A program made the position numbers and the translations under genes. DNA of 64,000 bases from Pistricoccus aurantiacus (GTDB lineage Bacteria; Pseudomonadota; Gammaproteobacteria; Pseudomonadales; Halomonadaceae), in assembly GCF_042682565.1 (NCBI RefSeq), contig NZ_JBHUIC010000013.1, one strand, 5' to 3'. A model generated the notes under the pieces. It saw only the letters and a list, made by a program, of their open reading frames with translations, was not told the DNA's origin and ran no database searches. Shown piece by piece: positions 26,557-36,455 of the stretch (its first letter is position 1; each line of letters begins with the position of its first letter).

Positions 26557-27735
26557 TCAGCCAGTCTTTCTCACCTTCAACAGCGCCAGTAACGCCACTA
26601 TCCCGGTCAGCGCGACAAAGCCGGCGAACCCGACTCCGGTGGGGCCGAGGCCGATCCAGCGGGAAAAGAGTCCGATACCCAATACCGGAATGGACAGGGC
26701 GATATAGCTGACGATAAAGAAGCTCGAGGTGACCGAGGCGCGCTGATTGACGGGGCTGGCCTGGGCGATGGCGCCGAGCCCGGCGCGAAAGGCGACGCCG
26801 TGACCGAGCCCGGCGACCAGGGCGCCGCTCAGGAAGATTGCCAAGGATGCCCAGCCGACTCCGCTGCCCACCAGGACAGCGCCCAGGATTACCCCCAGAC
26901 AGCCCAGCGGCAAACGCCGGGATTGCGGGAGGCGATCCTGCAAAAGCTGCCCCAGGGTCGAGGCGAAGAACACGCTGCCCGCTACCAGCCCGCTCAACGC
27001 CAGATTGTCGTAGCCCAGCACCTCTTTCATGAAGGCAGGCGCCGTGGCAGTAAAGAAACCGAGGGTGGAAAAGCCGGCGAAACCGGCGATCGCCGCGGGC
27101 AGAAAGATACCGCGTACTTCTGGAGGAACATACAGACGCTGCAGACGCAGTCTCGGCTTGTCCGGACGTTCGACGCTTTCCGGTACTTTGAGGAAGGCCA
27201 AGACCGCCAGCAGGCACAGCAGGAAATGTACCGCGTAGGTCAGATGCAGCGGCCAGGGCAGGTATTCCACCAGCAGCCCCGCCGTCACGGGACCCAGCCC
27301 GAGTCCGCCCATGTTCACCGCGGTCGCAATAAAGGCCGCAAGCTGTCGCTGGGCTTTCGGCGCCAGTTCCATGACCGCCACCGTTGCCGTGGCGGTGAAG
27401 ATCCCTGCGGAAACGCCGGAAACCAGCCGGGCGATCAGCAGTCCGCTCAAGCCGTCGCTGATCCAGAACAGCACGTCGCTGATTGCCGCCGCCGCCAGGC
27501 CGGCAAACAGCAAGGGCTTGCGGCCAAGCTCATCCGACCAACGCCCGGTGATGATCAAGGCGCCCATCACCCCCACCGCGTAGACCGCGAAGATGACGGT
27601 GATGATCAGCTGTGAAAACCCGTACTGCTGCTGGTAAAGCGGATACAGCGGCGTGGGCATGGTGGTGCCCAGCATGGTGATCAGAAAGGTGAAGGCGACA
27701 ACGGCGAAGGCCCAGGGCGAGCGAGGATCGGACAT
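26557..27735 (-). CDS. MFS transporter
   Basis: 392 residues from ATG 27735 (AAGGATG five bases upstream); a longer frame to 27795 would add an unlikely basic leader. About 12 membrane spans. N-terminal AVVAFTFLITMLGTTMPTPLYPLY and GRWSDELGRKPLL (motif A after span 2) are standard for the family, and LVSGVSAGIFTATATVAVMEL is span 4. The substrate is not apparent; drug or metabolite export is likely. It is divergent from gmk, with 137 bases between the starts. Confidence 0.85.
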   Translation of the reverse strand: MSDPRSPWAFAVVAFTFLITMLGTTMPTPLYPLYQQQYGFSQLIITVIFAVYAVGVMGALIITGRWSDELGRKPLLFAGLAAAAISDVLFWISDGLSGLLIARLVSGVSAGIFTATATVAVMELAPKAQRQLAAFIATAVNMGGLGLGPVTAGLLVEYLPWPLHLTYAVHFLLCLLAVLAFLKVPESVERPDKPRLRLQRLYVPPEVRGIFLPAAIAGFAGFSTLGFFTATAPAFMKEVLGYDNLALSGLVAGSVFFASTLGQLLQDRLPQSRRLPLGCLGVILGAVLVGSGVGWASLAIFLSGALVAGLGHGVAFRAGLGAIAQASPVNQRASVTSSFFIVSYIALSIPVLGIGLFSRWIGLGPTGVGFAGFVALTGIVALLALLKVRKTG

Positions 27736-27872
27736 GACGACATCCTTGTGGCGCTGAATTCGGCACGGCTTCAGGCTGCATGACCGCCGGCACATCCAGG
27801 CAAGATGAGCCCTGCCGGGAGTTATGCGATACTACGCCTCCCTTTCCATCCCCTTCAACCGACGGCCCGGCT

Positions 27873-28505
27873 ATGTCCCAAGGAACCCTTTTCATCGTTT
27901 CCGCCCCTTCCGGGGCCGGCAAGACCAGCCTGGTGCGCGCGCTTCTCGAGCGACTCGACGATATCCAGGTCTCGGTGTCCCATACCACCCGCCGGCAGCG
28001 TCCCGGCGAACAGGACGGGGTCAACTATCACTTCGTCTCCATCGAGACCTTCGAGCACCTGATAGAACGCGGCGATTTCTTCGAATACGCCAGGGTCTTC
28101 GATCACTATTACGGCACCTCGCGCCCGGCGGTTCAGGCGCTGCTGGCCGCGGGTCAGGACGTGATCCTGGAAATCGACTGGCAGGGGGCGCGCCAGGCGC
28201 GGGATCAGATGCCGGAGGCGGTCTCGATCTTCATCCTGCCGCCGTCACGGGAAGCGCTGCAGGAAAGGCTGATCGAGCGCGGCACGGACGACGCGGCGAT
28301 CATCCAGCGACGCATGCGGGATGCGATCAGCGAGATGTCGCATTTCGACGAATACGAGCAGGTGATCATCAACGACGATTTCGCCACCGCCCTGGCGGAC
28401 CTGGAAGGCCTGGTACGCGCCGCTCGCTGCCGCCTGAGCCGGGTACGCGAACATCACGCCGGGCTGATTGGCGCGCTCTTGTCACAAGACGAGCGCCTCA
28501 AGTAG
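27873..28505 (+). CDS. gmk: Guanylate kinase
   Basis: 210 residues from ATG 27873 (MSQGTLFIVSAPSGAGKTSL); a longer in-frame extension to 27780 is not family-like. The P-loop is SAPSGAGKT, the GMP-binding segment includes SHTTRRQRPGEQDGVNYHF, and VILEIDWQGARQAR is the conserved core. It phosphorylates GMP to GDP in the cytoplasm. It heads the gmk-rpoZ-spoT cluster seen in many gammaproteobacteria, linking guanine nucleotide supply with (p)ppGpp metabolism. Confidence 0.95.
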   Translation: MSQGTLFIVSAPSGAGKTSLVRALLERLDDIQVSVSHTTRRQRPGEQDGVNYHFVSIETFEHLIERGDFFEYARVFDHYYGTSRPAVQALLAAGQDVILEIDWQGARQARDQMPEAVSIFILPPSREALQERLIERGTDDAAIIQRRMRDAISEMSHFDEYEQVIINDDFATALADLEGLVRAARCRLSRVREHHAGLIGALLSQDERLK

Positions 28506-28619
28506 ACTGGTTTATTGCGCGCTGCAGCGAAACCCCCTTCTGGCGTTTGTTCTGGTCCTGTCGGCAGTGTCGCAATCCGCATTCTGTCACCCATTGCTGC
28601 TAAATAAGGTATCTGTCCC

Positions 28620-28874
28620 ATGGCGCGAGTTACCGTCGAAGACTGTCTGGAGCATGTCGAGAATCGTTTCAAGCTGGTGATGATTTCCACCCAGCGCGCC
28701 CGGCAACTGGCCCGCGGCTCCCGGGACGCGCTGCTTCCCTGGGAAAACGACAAGCCCACCGTGATGGCACTGCGCGAGATCGCCGCGGGAAAGATCGATG
28801 AAAGCGTGCTCGACGAACCCGTCGAAGCCCCGGTGCGTCAGCGTCCGCCGATCATCGAATTCAGCGAGGAATAA
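28620..28874 (+). CDS. rpoZ: RNA polymerase omega subunit
   Basis: 84 residues beginning ARVTVEDCLEHVENRFKLVM, the standard omega N-terminus, followed by RARQLARGS and TVMALREIAAG. Omega helps fold the beta' subunit and forms part of ppGpp site 1 on RNA polymerase. The C-terminal tail (VRQRPPIIEFSEE) is slightly shorter than in E. coli (91 residues). It lies between gmk and spoT, 46 bases before spoT. Confidence 0.95.
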   Translation: MARVTVEDCLEHVENRFKLVMISTQRARQLARGSRDALLPWENDKPTVMALREIAAGKIDESVLDEPVEAPVRQRPPIIEFSEE

Positions 28875-28920
28875 AAATTTTCCAACGCATCCGTTTTTCC
28901 TGGTAACACAGGCGCGCGCA

Positions 28921-31047
28921 ATGTTCACCATCGATGACCTGGCCGATCGTCTCGACAGCTACCTTCCCCGGCATGAGATTCAGCAGGTCAAGCGCGCCTT
29001 CTATTACGCGGAACAGGCCCACGACGGTCAGCGTCGCCGCTCCGGCGAGCCCTATGTCACCCATCCCCTGGCGGTGGCCAATATCCTCGCCAACATGCAC
29101 ATGGATCACGAAAGCCTGATGGCGGCCATGCTGCACGACGTGATCGAGGATACCGGCATTTCCAAGGCCGCCCTGATGGAGCAGTTCGGCGAATCCGTGG
29201 CGGTATTGGTGGACGGCGTCTCGAAGCTGACCCAGATCACCTTCGAAGACAAGGCGGTTGCCCAGGCGGAAAACTTCCAGAAGATGGTGCTGGCGATGTC
29301 CCAGGACATCCGGGTAATCATCGTCAAGCTCGCCGATCGTCTGCACAACATGCGCACCCTGGGCGCCCTGCGCCCGGACAAGAAACGCCGCATCGCCCGG
29401 GAAACCCTGGAAATCTACGCCCGCATCGCCGGGCGGCTGGGTATCAATACCATCCGCGTGGAGCTCGAGGACCTGTCCTTCCAGGCGATCTACCCGATGC
29501 GCGCCGAACGCATCAAGCACGCTGTCAGCAAGGCTCGCGGGCATCGTCGCTCCGCCATCCAGCAGATTCAGCGCGCCCTGCAGAAGTGCCTCGACGAAGA
29601 GGAGCTGCCGGGCACCGTCAGTGGGCGACAGAAGCACCTGCTGTCGATCTATCGCAAGATGCGCGACCAGCAGAAGCCGTTCGCGGAAATCATGGACGTG
29701 TTCGGCTTTCGCATCACCACGGACAGCGTCGACAGCTGCTATCGCATTCTCGGCGCGGTGCACAATCTCTACAAACCGGTACCCGGGCGTTTCAAGGACT
29801 ATATCGCCATTCCCAAGGCCAACGGTTACCAGAGCCTGCACACCACCCTGTTCGGGGTCGGCGGCATGCCCATCGAGGTACAGATTCGCACCCGGGAAAT
29901 GGAGGCCATGGCGGAAAATGGTATCGCTGCCCACTGGCTCTACAAGGCCGGCCAGACGGAACGCCCCATCGCCGCCGGCAGTCATGCACGAGCCCGGGAG
30001 TGGGTGCGCGGACTATTGGAAATGCAGCGCCGGGCCGGAGACTCCCTGGAGTTCATCGAACACGTCAAGAACGACCTGTTCCCAGACGATGTCTACATAT
30101 TCACCCCTCGAGGCGACATCATGGAACTGCCTCAGGGCGCTACGGTGATCGATTTCGCCTACAGCGTGCATACGGATATCGGCAACAGCTGTATCGCCTG
30201 TCGTATCGATCGCCACTTGGCGCCGCTGTCGACTCGCCTGGAAAGCGGCCAGACCGTGGAGATCATCACCGCCCCGGGCGCCAAGCCCAGCACCCACTGG
30301 CTATCCTTCGTGATCACCGCCAAGGCGCGCTCGGCGATTCGCCACGCCTTGAAGCATCAGAAACAGCTTGAATCCGTGACCCTCGGCCGCCGGCTGCTCG
30401 ACAAGGCGCTGGCGGATTTCGATACCAGTCTCGACGCCTTTCCCCCGGGACACCTTCGGCCCCTGCTGGAAGAGTTCGGCTACAAGCGCGAAGACGAACT
30501 GCTGGAATCCATTGGCCTGGGCACACGGCTGGGTTACGGGGTTGCCCGGCGGCTGGTGGACATGCTGCCCGGGCACCATCTCGATACGGTCAGCCACAGC
30601 AACGACCCGGTAGTGATCAGCGGCGCCGAGGGCATGGTGATCAACTTCGCCCGCTGCTGCCACCCCCTGCCCGGGGACTCGGTGATCGGCCATCTTTCCA
30701 TGGGCAAGGGGATCGTCGTGCACCGGGCGGACTGCCGCAATCTGGCGGAACTCCGGGACGAGCCAGAGAAACTCGTGGCGCTGCAGTGGTCGCCGAACAT
30801 CCAGGGGGATTTCCCGGTGGGGCTGCGTATCGAAATGGAAAGCCGACGCGGGCTGGTGGCGGAAATCGCCAGCCTGGTAACGGATGCCGGCGCCAATATC
30901 GAGCGTATCGGCATCGAGGAGCGAGACGCGCGACTCTCCATCATCAACCTGATCCTCGCCGTGCGCGACCGGGTACATCTGGCGCGCATCATCAAGCGCA
31001 TGCGCAACCTGCATAACGTCGGGCGCATCTCGCGGGTGCGTAACTGA
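28921..31047 (+). CDS. spoT: Bifunctional (p)ppGpp synthetase/hydrolase SpoT
   Basis: 708 residues from ATG 28921 (MFTIDDLADRLDSYLP); an upstream in-frame start overlaps rpoZ in another frame and is not used. The N-terminal hydrolase domain keeps the HD motif in AAMLHDVIEDT and HPLAVANIL, so hydrolysis should be active. The synthetase domain has RFKDYIAIPKANGYQSLHT. A TGS domain (DVYIFTPRGDIMELP) and a C-terminal ACT domain (LRIEMESRRGLVAEIA) follow, with the Cys pair of the zinc-finger-like part in NFARCCHPLPGD. Controls the stringent response. Confidence 0.95.
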   Translation: MFTIDDLADRLDSYLPRHEIQQVKRAFYYAEQAHDGQRRRSGEPYVTHPLAVANILANMHMDHESLMAAMLHDVIEDTGISKAALMEQFGESVAVLVDGVSKLTQITFEDKAVAQAENFQKMVLAMSQDIRVIIVKLADRLHNMRTLGALRPDKKRRIARETLEIYARIAGRLGINTIRVELEDLSFQAIYPMRAERIKHAVSKARGHRRSAIQQIQRALQKCLDEEELPGTVSGRQKHLLSIYRKMRDQQKPFAEIMDVFGFRITTDSVDSCYRILGAVHNLYKPVPGRFKDYIAIPKANGYQSLHTTLFGVGGMPIEVQIRTREMEAMAENGIAAHWLYKAGQTERPIAAGSHARAREWVRGLLEMQRRAGDSLEFIEHVKNDLFPDDVYIFTPRGDIMELPQGATVIDFAYSVHTDIGNSCIACRIDRHLAPLSTRLESGQTVEIITAPGAKPSTHWLSFVITAKARSAIRHALKHQKQLESVTLGRRLLDKALADFDTSLDAFPPGHLRPLLEEFGYKREDELLESIGLGTRLGYGVARRLVDMLPGHHLDTVSHSNDPVVISGAEGMVINFARCCHPLPGDSVIGHLSMGKGIVVHRADCRNLAELRDEPEKLVALQWSPNIQGDFPVGLRIEMESRRGLVAEIASLVTDAGANIERIGIEERDARLSIINLILAVRDRVHLARIIKRMRNLHNVGRISRVRN

Positions 31048-31093
31048 CGCTATGTGATTGCTTCCCAACCTGCATCACTCAAGGAGATGCTTC

Positions 31094-31483
31094 ATGAGCA
31101 ACAAAGCCGTGATCAATACCGACAAGGCCCCCGCCGCCATCGGTCCCTATTCTCAAGCCATCAAGGCCGGCAATACGGTGTATTTCTCCGGGCAGATCCC
31201 TCTGGATCCGGGCACCATGGAACTGGTGTCCGAGGACTTCGAGGCCCAGGCTCGCCAGGTGTTCAAGAATCTCAGCGCGGTCTGCGAGGAAGCCTCCGGC
31301 TCGTTGAAGGATATCGTCAAGCTCAACCTGTACCTGGTCGACCTGGCGCAATTCGCCATCGTCAACCAGGTCATGGAAGAATTCTTCAGCGCACCCTTCC
31401 CGGCCCGCGCCGCAGTCGGTGTCAAGGCACTGCCCAAGGGCAGCCAGGTGGAAGCGGAGGCGGTGATGATCCTCGGCGATTGA
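31094..31483 (+). CDS. ridA: RidA family enamine/imine deaminase
   Basis: 129 residues from ATG 31094 with AAGGAG at 31081-31086. Family signatures: PAAIGPYSQAIKAGNTVYFSG (shown in part: AIGPYSQAI) and the C-terminal PARAAVGVKALPKGSQVE with the conserved Arg. RidA hydrolyses reactive 2-aminoacrylate and related enamines made by PLP enzymes, as a trimer in the cytoplasm. The position behind spoT is common in this bacterial group. It converges with the epimerase gene across a hairpin. Confidence 0.93.
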   Translation: MSNKAVINTDKAPAAIGPYSQAIKAGNTVYFSGQIPLDPGTMELVSEDFEAQARQVFKNLSAVCEEASGSLKDIVKLNLYLVDLAQFAIVNQVMEEFFSAPFPARAAVGVKALPKGSQVEAEAVMILGD

Positions 31484-31506
31484 TAGTGGTTATCCGCTGC
31501 GTCGAA

Positions 31507-31532
31507 CCGGTGGCGCCAATCCTCGCCACCGG
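31507..31532. terminator. Bidirectional hairpin between ridA and epimerase gene
   Basis: Arms CCGGTGGCG (31507-31515) and CGCCACCGG (31524-31532) form a 9-bp GC-rich stem with an 8-base loop, between two converging genes. No long T-run follows on either side, so strength is uncertain. Confidence 0.55.
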
Positions 31533-31551
31533 CCCATTTCAAGAAGCGCGT

Positions 31552-32427
31552 TCAGGCCTTCTGCGGGGTCAGAAAGCCGCCTTCCTCGAGTACCTGAACG
31601 TAGCCTTCCCGATAGCTCGGATAGTGAAAGCGATAGCCGCTGGCCAGCAGCCGAGCGTTGTTGCAGCGCTTGCTGGCGCGCTTTCGCAGCGGTGACTGGA
31701 TCACTTCCGTGGCCTCTACCTTGAGCTTGCCGGCGATCCACTGCATTACCTCATGCAGCGGCGCGGAATCGCAGTCCGTGGCCAAGTACAGGGATTCCAG
31801 GGGCTGATCCTTGAGCGCGGCGTCGATCAGATGCGCCAATACCCCGGCGCAGTCGTCTCGATGGATGCGATTGGAATACATCGGCGGCGAGACGGCGACG
31901 ATACGGCCCTCGCCGACCTGGCGAATCAGGCGGTCGCGACCGGGGCCGTAGATACCGGAAAACCGCACCACGGTACCGGGAATCTCCTGATTCGAGAGCG
32001 CCTGCTCCGCCTCGATCATCAACTGCCCTGAGAAACCGCCGGGTTCGACGGGGCTCTGCTCATCCACCAGTTCCCCGTCCTGCTGGGCGTAGACGCTGGT
32101 GGAGGAGACGAAGAAGAGGCGCCGGGGCGGCGTCTTGCGGGTCGCCAGTTCCTTGAGTACCGCCTTGAGACCGTCCGGGTAGGCGGCTCGATAGGCGGCT
32201 TCATCGAAGCGACCGGCGCTGAGCACGTAGACGACGATGTCCGCCTCCGGCAGTGCCGCGAGAGCCCCCTCCTCGTGTATATCCAGCGAAAGGGGTTCGA
32301 TACCGCTGCCCTCGAGGGATTCCGCCCGGCGACGCACGCCGATCACCCGATGACCGGCCTTCAACAGCACCTGACCCAGGACAGTACCGATATCGCCACA
32401 ACCAATAATCAGAGTCGTCTTCTTCAC
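31552..32427 (-). CDS. NAD(P)-dependent epimerase/reductase family protein (YeeZ-like)
   Basis: 291 residues from GTG 32427, supported by GAGG five bases upstream and by the Rossmann start KKTTLIIGCGDIG; an ATG 23 codons earlier would overlap the promoter of oxyR. The extended SDR motif is present with STSVYAQ and the family's variable active site. Proteins like this are called YeeZ or Rossmann epimerases; the substrate is unknown. It is divergent from oxyR with 78 bases between starts, so the two may share control. Confidence 0.8.
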   Translation of the reverse strand: MKKTTLIIGCGDIGTVLGQVLLKAGHRVIGVRRRAESLEGSGIEPLSLDIHEEGALAALPEADIVVYVLSAGRFDEAAYRAAYPDGLKAVLKELATRKTPPRRLFFVSSTSVYAQQDGELVDEQSPVEPGGFSGQLMIEAEQALSNQEIPGTVVRFSGIYGPGRDRLIRQVGEGRIVAVSPPMYSNRIHRDDCAGVLAHLIDAALKDQPLESLYLATDCDSAPLHEVMQWIAGKLKVEATEVIQSPLRKRASKRCNNARLLASGYRFHYPSYREGYVQVLEEGGFLTPQKA

Positions 32428-32505
32428 CTTTACCTCACCGCTTGATAAAACATCCCTATTAGAAACCGCTTTTCCGTAAAATCGGAGGATGCCCAAGGCA
32501 TTACC

Positions 32506-33444
32506 ATGACTCTAACAGAACTCCGCTACATCGTAACCTTGGCCCAGGAGCGTCATTTCGGCCGGGCCGCCGAGCGCTGCTTCGTTTCCCAGCCGACGCT
32601 TTCCGTGGCGGTCAAGAAACTCGAGGACGAGCTCGAGGTGGCGCTGTTCGAACGCTCCAAATCCACGGTGCAGGTCACGCCTCTTGGGGAGCGGATCATC
32701 GAGCAGGCCCAGCGGGTACTGGAACAGTCCAGCGTGATCAAGGAGCTTGCCAACGCGGGCAAGGACCAGTTGGCCAGTCCGATACGCATCGGCGCGATCT
32801 ACACCATCGGGCCTTATCTTTTTCCCTACCTGGTGCCGGAACTGTCCCGACGGGCACCGCAGATGTCACTGTACATCCAGGAGGGGCTGACCGGCGGGCT
32901 GCGGCGCAAGCTGCGTAACGGCGAGCTGGACGTGATCATCGTCGCGCTGCCCTTCACGGAAACCGATGTGCTGACCAAGGCGCTCTACAAGGAGGACTTC
33001 GAGGTATTGATTCCTGCGGATCATCCCTGGGCCAAACGGGAGAGTATCGACAAGGAAGATCTGCTCAAGGAGCGCCTGCTGCTGCTCGGCGAGGGCCACT
33101 GCTTTCGGGATCAGATTCTCGAGGCCTGCCCCGCCATCGTCGACAAGCTGAACAGCCCGGACAATACCCTGACTGCGGAAGGCGGTTCCCTTGAGACCAT
33201 CCGCCACATGGTGGCCTCAAGACTTGGCATCACCGTGCTGCCCCAGTCCGCCATCGGCACCAACCATTACGAGAACGGCATCCTGACCAGCCGCCCCTTC
33301 TCTCGGGAGGTACCGTCCCGTACCGTGGCCATCGCCTGGCGGGCCAGCTTTCCCCGGCCCAAGGCCATCGACGTGCTGACGGAGGCCATCAAGGCCTGTC
33401 GTGAACATCAACTCGATAGCAATCCTTTGATGAATACGCCATGA
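32506..33444 (+). CDS. oxyR: Hydrogen-peroxide sensing LysR-type regulator OxyR
   Basis: 312 residues. The N-terminal winged HTH is of LysR type (FGRAAERCFVSQPTLSVAVKKLE). The redox pair is exactly in place: Cys199 and Cys208 in GEGHCFRDQILEAC, which form the disulfide that activates OxyR. It would induce catalase, Ahp and related genes. The stop overlaps the recG start by four bases (ATGA), the oxyR-recG pairing being typical of Halomonas, Pseudomonas and relatives. Confidence 0.95.
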   Translation: MTLTELRYIVTLAQERHFGRAAERCFVSQPTLSVAVKKLEDELEVALFERSKSTVQVTPLGERIIEQAQRVLEQSSVIKELANAGKDQLASPIRIGAIYTIGPYLFPYLVPELSRRAPQMSLYIQEGLTGGLRRKLRNGELDVIIVALPFTETDVLTKALYKEDFEVLIPADHPWAKRESIDKEDLLKERLLLLGEGHCFRDQILEACPAIVDKLNSPDNTLTAEGGSLETIRHMVASRLGITVLPQSAIGTNHYENGILTSRPFSREVPSRTVAIAWRASFPRPKAIDVLTEAIKACREHQLDSNPLMNTP

Positions 33445-35534
33445 GCGAACCCGGCGACGATGCCCTTGGCCAACCCGTCGACAGCCTCAAGGGGGTCGGC
33501 GAGGCGCTCGGCGCCAAGCTGGCACGGCTGCGTATCGCCCGGGTCGTCGATCTGCTGTTTCACCTGCCCCTGCGCTATCAGGACCGCACGCGAATCACCC
33601 CCATCGCCACCCTGCGTGCCGGTCAGGAAGCGGTGGTGGAAGGCGAGGTGGCGGCGGCGGAGGTGATCAAGGGGCGCCGGCGTAGCCTGCTGGTGCGCTT
33701 GAAGGATGGCACGAGCCTCCTCAGCCTGCGCTTCTTTCACTTCTCCCCGGCCCAGCAGCAGCAGTTCCAGTCCGGCACTGCGATACGCTGCTTCGGCGAG
33801 GCCCGGGCCGGGGCCACCGGGCTCGAGATCTATCATCCGGAGTATCGTCTGCTCAAGGCCGATACCCCGGTGGAGGAGCATCTCACCCCCATCTACCCCA
33901 CCACGGAAGGGCTGCCCCAGACCCGGCTGCGGGGGCTGATCGGTCAGGCCCTGGCACTGCTGGAGGAAGCGCCGGACGCCCTGCCGGACTGGATTCCCGA
34001 GAGGCTTCGCGAGCGCTTTCGACTGCCGGAGCTACAAAATTCGCTGCGCTATCTGCACCAGCCGCCGCCGGAGGCGAACCTGGAGCAGCTGGCGGAGGGC
34101 CGTCATCCTGCTCAGCGGCGGCTGGCGCTGGAAGAACTGCTGGCGCATCAGCTGAGCCTGCGGGAAGTGCGCCAGCGCATTCAGCAGGACGGGGCTCCTC
34201 GACTGCCTTCCGGCTGCAGCCTGCAGGCGCGCTTTCTGACCCAGCTGCCGTTTTCCCTGACCGGCGCCCAGCGCCGAGTGCTCGACGAGATCGCCCACGA
34301 CCTGGAACGCCCGATTCCCATGCTGCGCCTGGTACAAGGGGACGTGGGCTCCGGCAAGACCGTGGTGGCGGCCATGGCGGCGCTGGACGCCATCGCCGGA
34401 GGCTGTCAGGCGGCAATGATGGCGCCCACGGAAATCCTCGCGGAGCAGCATTTTCGCACCTTCCGGGACTGGTTCACGCCGCTGGGCGTCGAGGTGACCT
34501 GGCTCGCCGGCAAGCTCCAGGGCAAGGCGCGGCTGGACACCAAGGCAGCCATCCTCGATGGCCGCGCCCGCATGGTGGTGGGCACCCACGCCCTGTTTCA
34601 GGGGGACGTGCACTTTCAACGCCTGGGCCTGGCGATCATCGACGAGCAGCACCGCTTCGGTGTGCATCAGCGCCTGGCGCTGCGGGAGAAAGGCGAGGCC
34701 GGCGGTCTGACCCCGCACCAGCTGGTGATGACCGCCACGCCGATTCCGCGCACCCTGGCGATGAGCGCCTACGCGGATCTCGACGTCTCGATCATCGATG
34801 AACTGCCCCCGGGACGCACCCCGGTGAAGACCGTTGCGGTGCCGGACGAACGGCGCCCGGAGGTGGTCGAGCGCATCCGCAACGCCTGCGCGGAAGGACG
34901 CCAGGCCTACTGGGTGTGCACCCTGATCGAGGAATCCGAGGCGCTGACCTGCCAGGCGGCTCAGGTCACCCGGGAAAGCCTCACGGAAGCCCTGCCGGAG
35001 CTGGCCATCGGCCTGGTGCACGGACGCATGAAGGCGGCGGAGAAAGCGGAGGTGATGGGCGCCTTCAAGGCCGGCGAGCTGGATCTGCTGGTGGCCACCA
35101 CGGTGATCGAGGTGGGGGTCGATGTGCCCAACGCCAGCCTGATGATCATCGAGAACCCGGAGCGCCTGGGGCTTTCCCAGCTGCACCAGCTGCGGGGCCG
35201 GGTGGGTCGAGGTTCCACGGAGAGTTTCTGCGTGCTGCTCTATCACCCACCCCTGTCCGCCCACTCCCGAGAACGTCTGGCGGTGATGCGGGACACCACC
35301 GACGGCTTTCGCATCGCCGAGAAGGACCTGGAACTGCGCGGCCCCGGCGAAGTGCTGGGTACTCGCCAGACCGGCCTCGCCCAGATGAAGATCGCCGATC
35401 TGGAACGGGACAAGGATCTGCTCGACAGGATACATTCCCTGGCCCAGGCGCTGTTGGAAGAAGCGCCCCAGGCCAGCCGACCACTGATCGAGCGCTGGCT
35501 GGGAGAAGAAGCCGGGCGTTACGGCCAGGTATAG
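33441..35534 (+). CDS. recG: ATP-dependent DNA helicase RecG
   Basis: 697 residues, close to E. coli RecG (693). An N-terminal wedge OB domain (SLKGVGEALGAKL, then ALRVGQ-like VVEGEV) precedes the SF2 helicase core: Walker A GDVGSGKT, IIDEQHRFG (DEQH-type motif II), TATPIPRTL (III) and QLRGRVGRG (VI). It remodels stalled forks and Holliday junctions. Translationally coupled to oxyR through the ATGA overlap. Confidence 0.95.
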   Translation: MSEPGDDALGQPVDSLKGVGEALGAKLARLRIARVVDLLFHLPLRYQDRTRITPIATLRAGQEAVVEGEVAAAEVIKGRRRSLLVRLKDGTSLLSLRFFHFSPAQQQQFQSGTAIRCFGEARAGATGLEIYHPEYRLLKADTPVEEHLTPIYPTTEGLPQTRLRGLIGQALALLEEAPDALPDWIPERLRERFRLPELQNSLRYLHQPPPEANLEQLAEGRHPAQRRLALEELLAHQLSLREVRQRIQQDGAPRLPSGCSLQARFLTQLPFSLTGAQRRVLDEIAHDLERPIPMLRLVQGDVGSGKTVVAAMAALDAIAGGCQAAMMAPTEILAEQHFRTFRDWFTPLGVEVTWLAGKLQGKARLDTKAAILDGRARMVVGTHALFQGDVHFQRLGLAIIDEQHRFGVHQRLALREKGEAGGLTPHQLVMTATPIPRTLAMSAYADLDVSIIDELPPGRTPVKTVAVPDERRPEVVERIRNACAEGRQAYWVCTLIEESEALTCQAAQVTRESLTEALPELAIGLVHGRMKAAEKAEVMGAFKAGELDLLVATTVIEVGVDVPNASLMIIENPERLGLSQLHQLRGRVGRGSTESFCVLLYHPPLSAHSRERLAVMRDTTDGFRIAEKDLELRGPGEVLGTRQTGLAQMKIADLERDKDLLDRIHSLAQALLEEAPQASRPLIERWLGEEAGRYGQV

Positions 35535-35553
35535 AAACTAGTTTACGATCTGG

Positions 35554-35913
35554 CTAACGCATCTCGCCGAGCAATTTCTGCAGTTTTTCCAGATCCGAGG
35601 AGTCGCCCACCAGGCGGACCTCGTCGTTCATCATGCCGCGCAGGAAAGCCTTCTGAGAGGGTTTCTTGAGAATTTTCAGGGCCGCCTGCTGATTGGCAAA
35701 GCGTAGTTCCAGGTCCAGGTCCACCGGCAATCCGGTCGCTGTTTCGATACCCCGAGGCGACATGCAATAGTGTCGGGCGATGGTGAGATCTTCCGTGGCG
35801 ATTCCCCAGTCGAGGCCTCGATAGCGCTCCAGCAGCTCACGAAAGCGTGGCTTGCGCTTGAACGCCCGCTTGAGCATGAAACCCAATACCCACAGCATTA
35901 AACGAAGCTTCAT
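35554..35913 (-). CDS. Conserved hypothetical protein, possibly SCP2/lipid-binding-like
   Basis: 119 residues from ATG 35913, supported by GGGAG five bases upstream; an earlier in-frame ATG at 35952 is less likely. The N-terminus (MKLRLMLWVLGFMLKRAFKR) is hydrophobic then basic and may associate with the membrane. The rest (LTIARHYCMSPRGIETATG, DLDLELRFANQQAALKIL) has the look of a small SCP2-type fold, by impression only. It converges with recG. Confidence 0.55.
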   Translation of the reverse strand: MKLRLMLWVLGFMLKRAFKRKPRFRELLERYRGLDWGIATEDLTIARHYCMSPRGIETATGLPVDLDLELRFANQQAALKILKKPSQKAFLRGMMNDEVRLVGDSSDLEKLQKLLGEMR

Positions 35914-36010
35914 GACGGCTCCCGACGGCAAGAAAAGAGAAAATAAAAACAAAGGAGCGAAAACGTGATGGCGAACAGGCCGACTACCTCGGTAGCCGGC
36001 CAGGCGACGG

Positions 36011-36292
36011 CTACTTCTTGTTGCCTACCGCCTCCTTGAGTCCCTTGCCGGGTTTGAACGCCACGGTCTTGCTGGCGGGAATGGTCATCGTTTTTCCGGT
36101 TTGCGGGTTCTTGCCGCTACGTTCCGCGCGCTCACGCACGGTGAAGGACCCGAAGCCGATCAAGGCCACATCCTGCCCCCTGGCCACGCTGTCGGTGATT
36201 TCATCAAGAATCACGTTGAGCACCTGGCCAGCCTTGTCCTTGGTAAGATCAGCACGCTCGGCGATCGCCGAGGCGAGTTCTGGCTTGCGCAT
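36011..36292 (-). CDS. HU-family DNA-binding protein
   Basis: 93 residues with the HU signature: MRKPELASAIAERADLTKD, LIGFGSFTVRERAER, the GKNPQTGKTM arm that wraps DNA, and VAFKPGKGLKEAV. AGGAGG lies five bases before the ATG. HU bends and compacts DNA in the nucleoid. Whether this is the alpha/beta type or a second paralogue cannot be told from one gene. Confidence 0.93.
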   Translation of the reverse strand: MRKPELASAIAERADLTKDKAGQVLNVILDEITDSVARGQDVALIGFGSFTVRERAERSGKNPQTGKTMTIPASKTVAFKPGKGLKEAVGNKK

Positions 36293-36455
36293 GAAGCCCT
36301 CCTGATTTGGCTATCACGAGGCGACAGTGTCGCCCTGGCTTTTTGTCACTAACATTCTTGGATAAAGAACTTGCTTTTCAATTCGCGCTGTTGGAGACAC
36401 CGCGCGACAAGGGTGCCACGAAACCATTCGCCGCAAAACGCCGAATACGACGCCT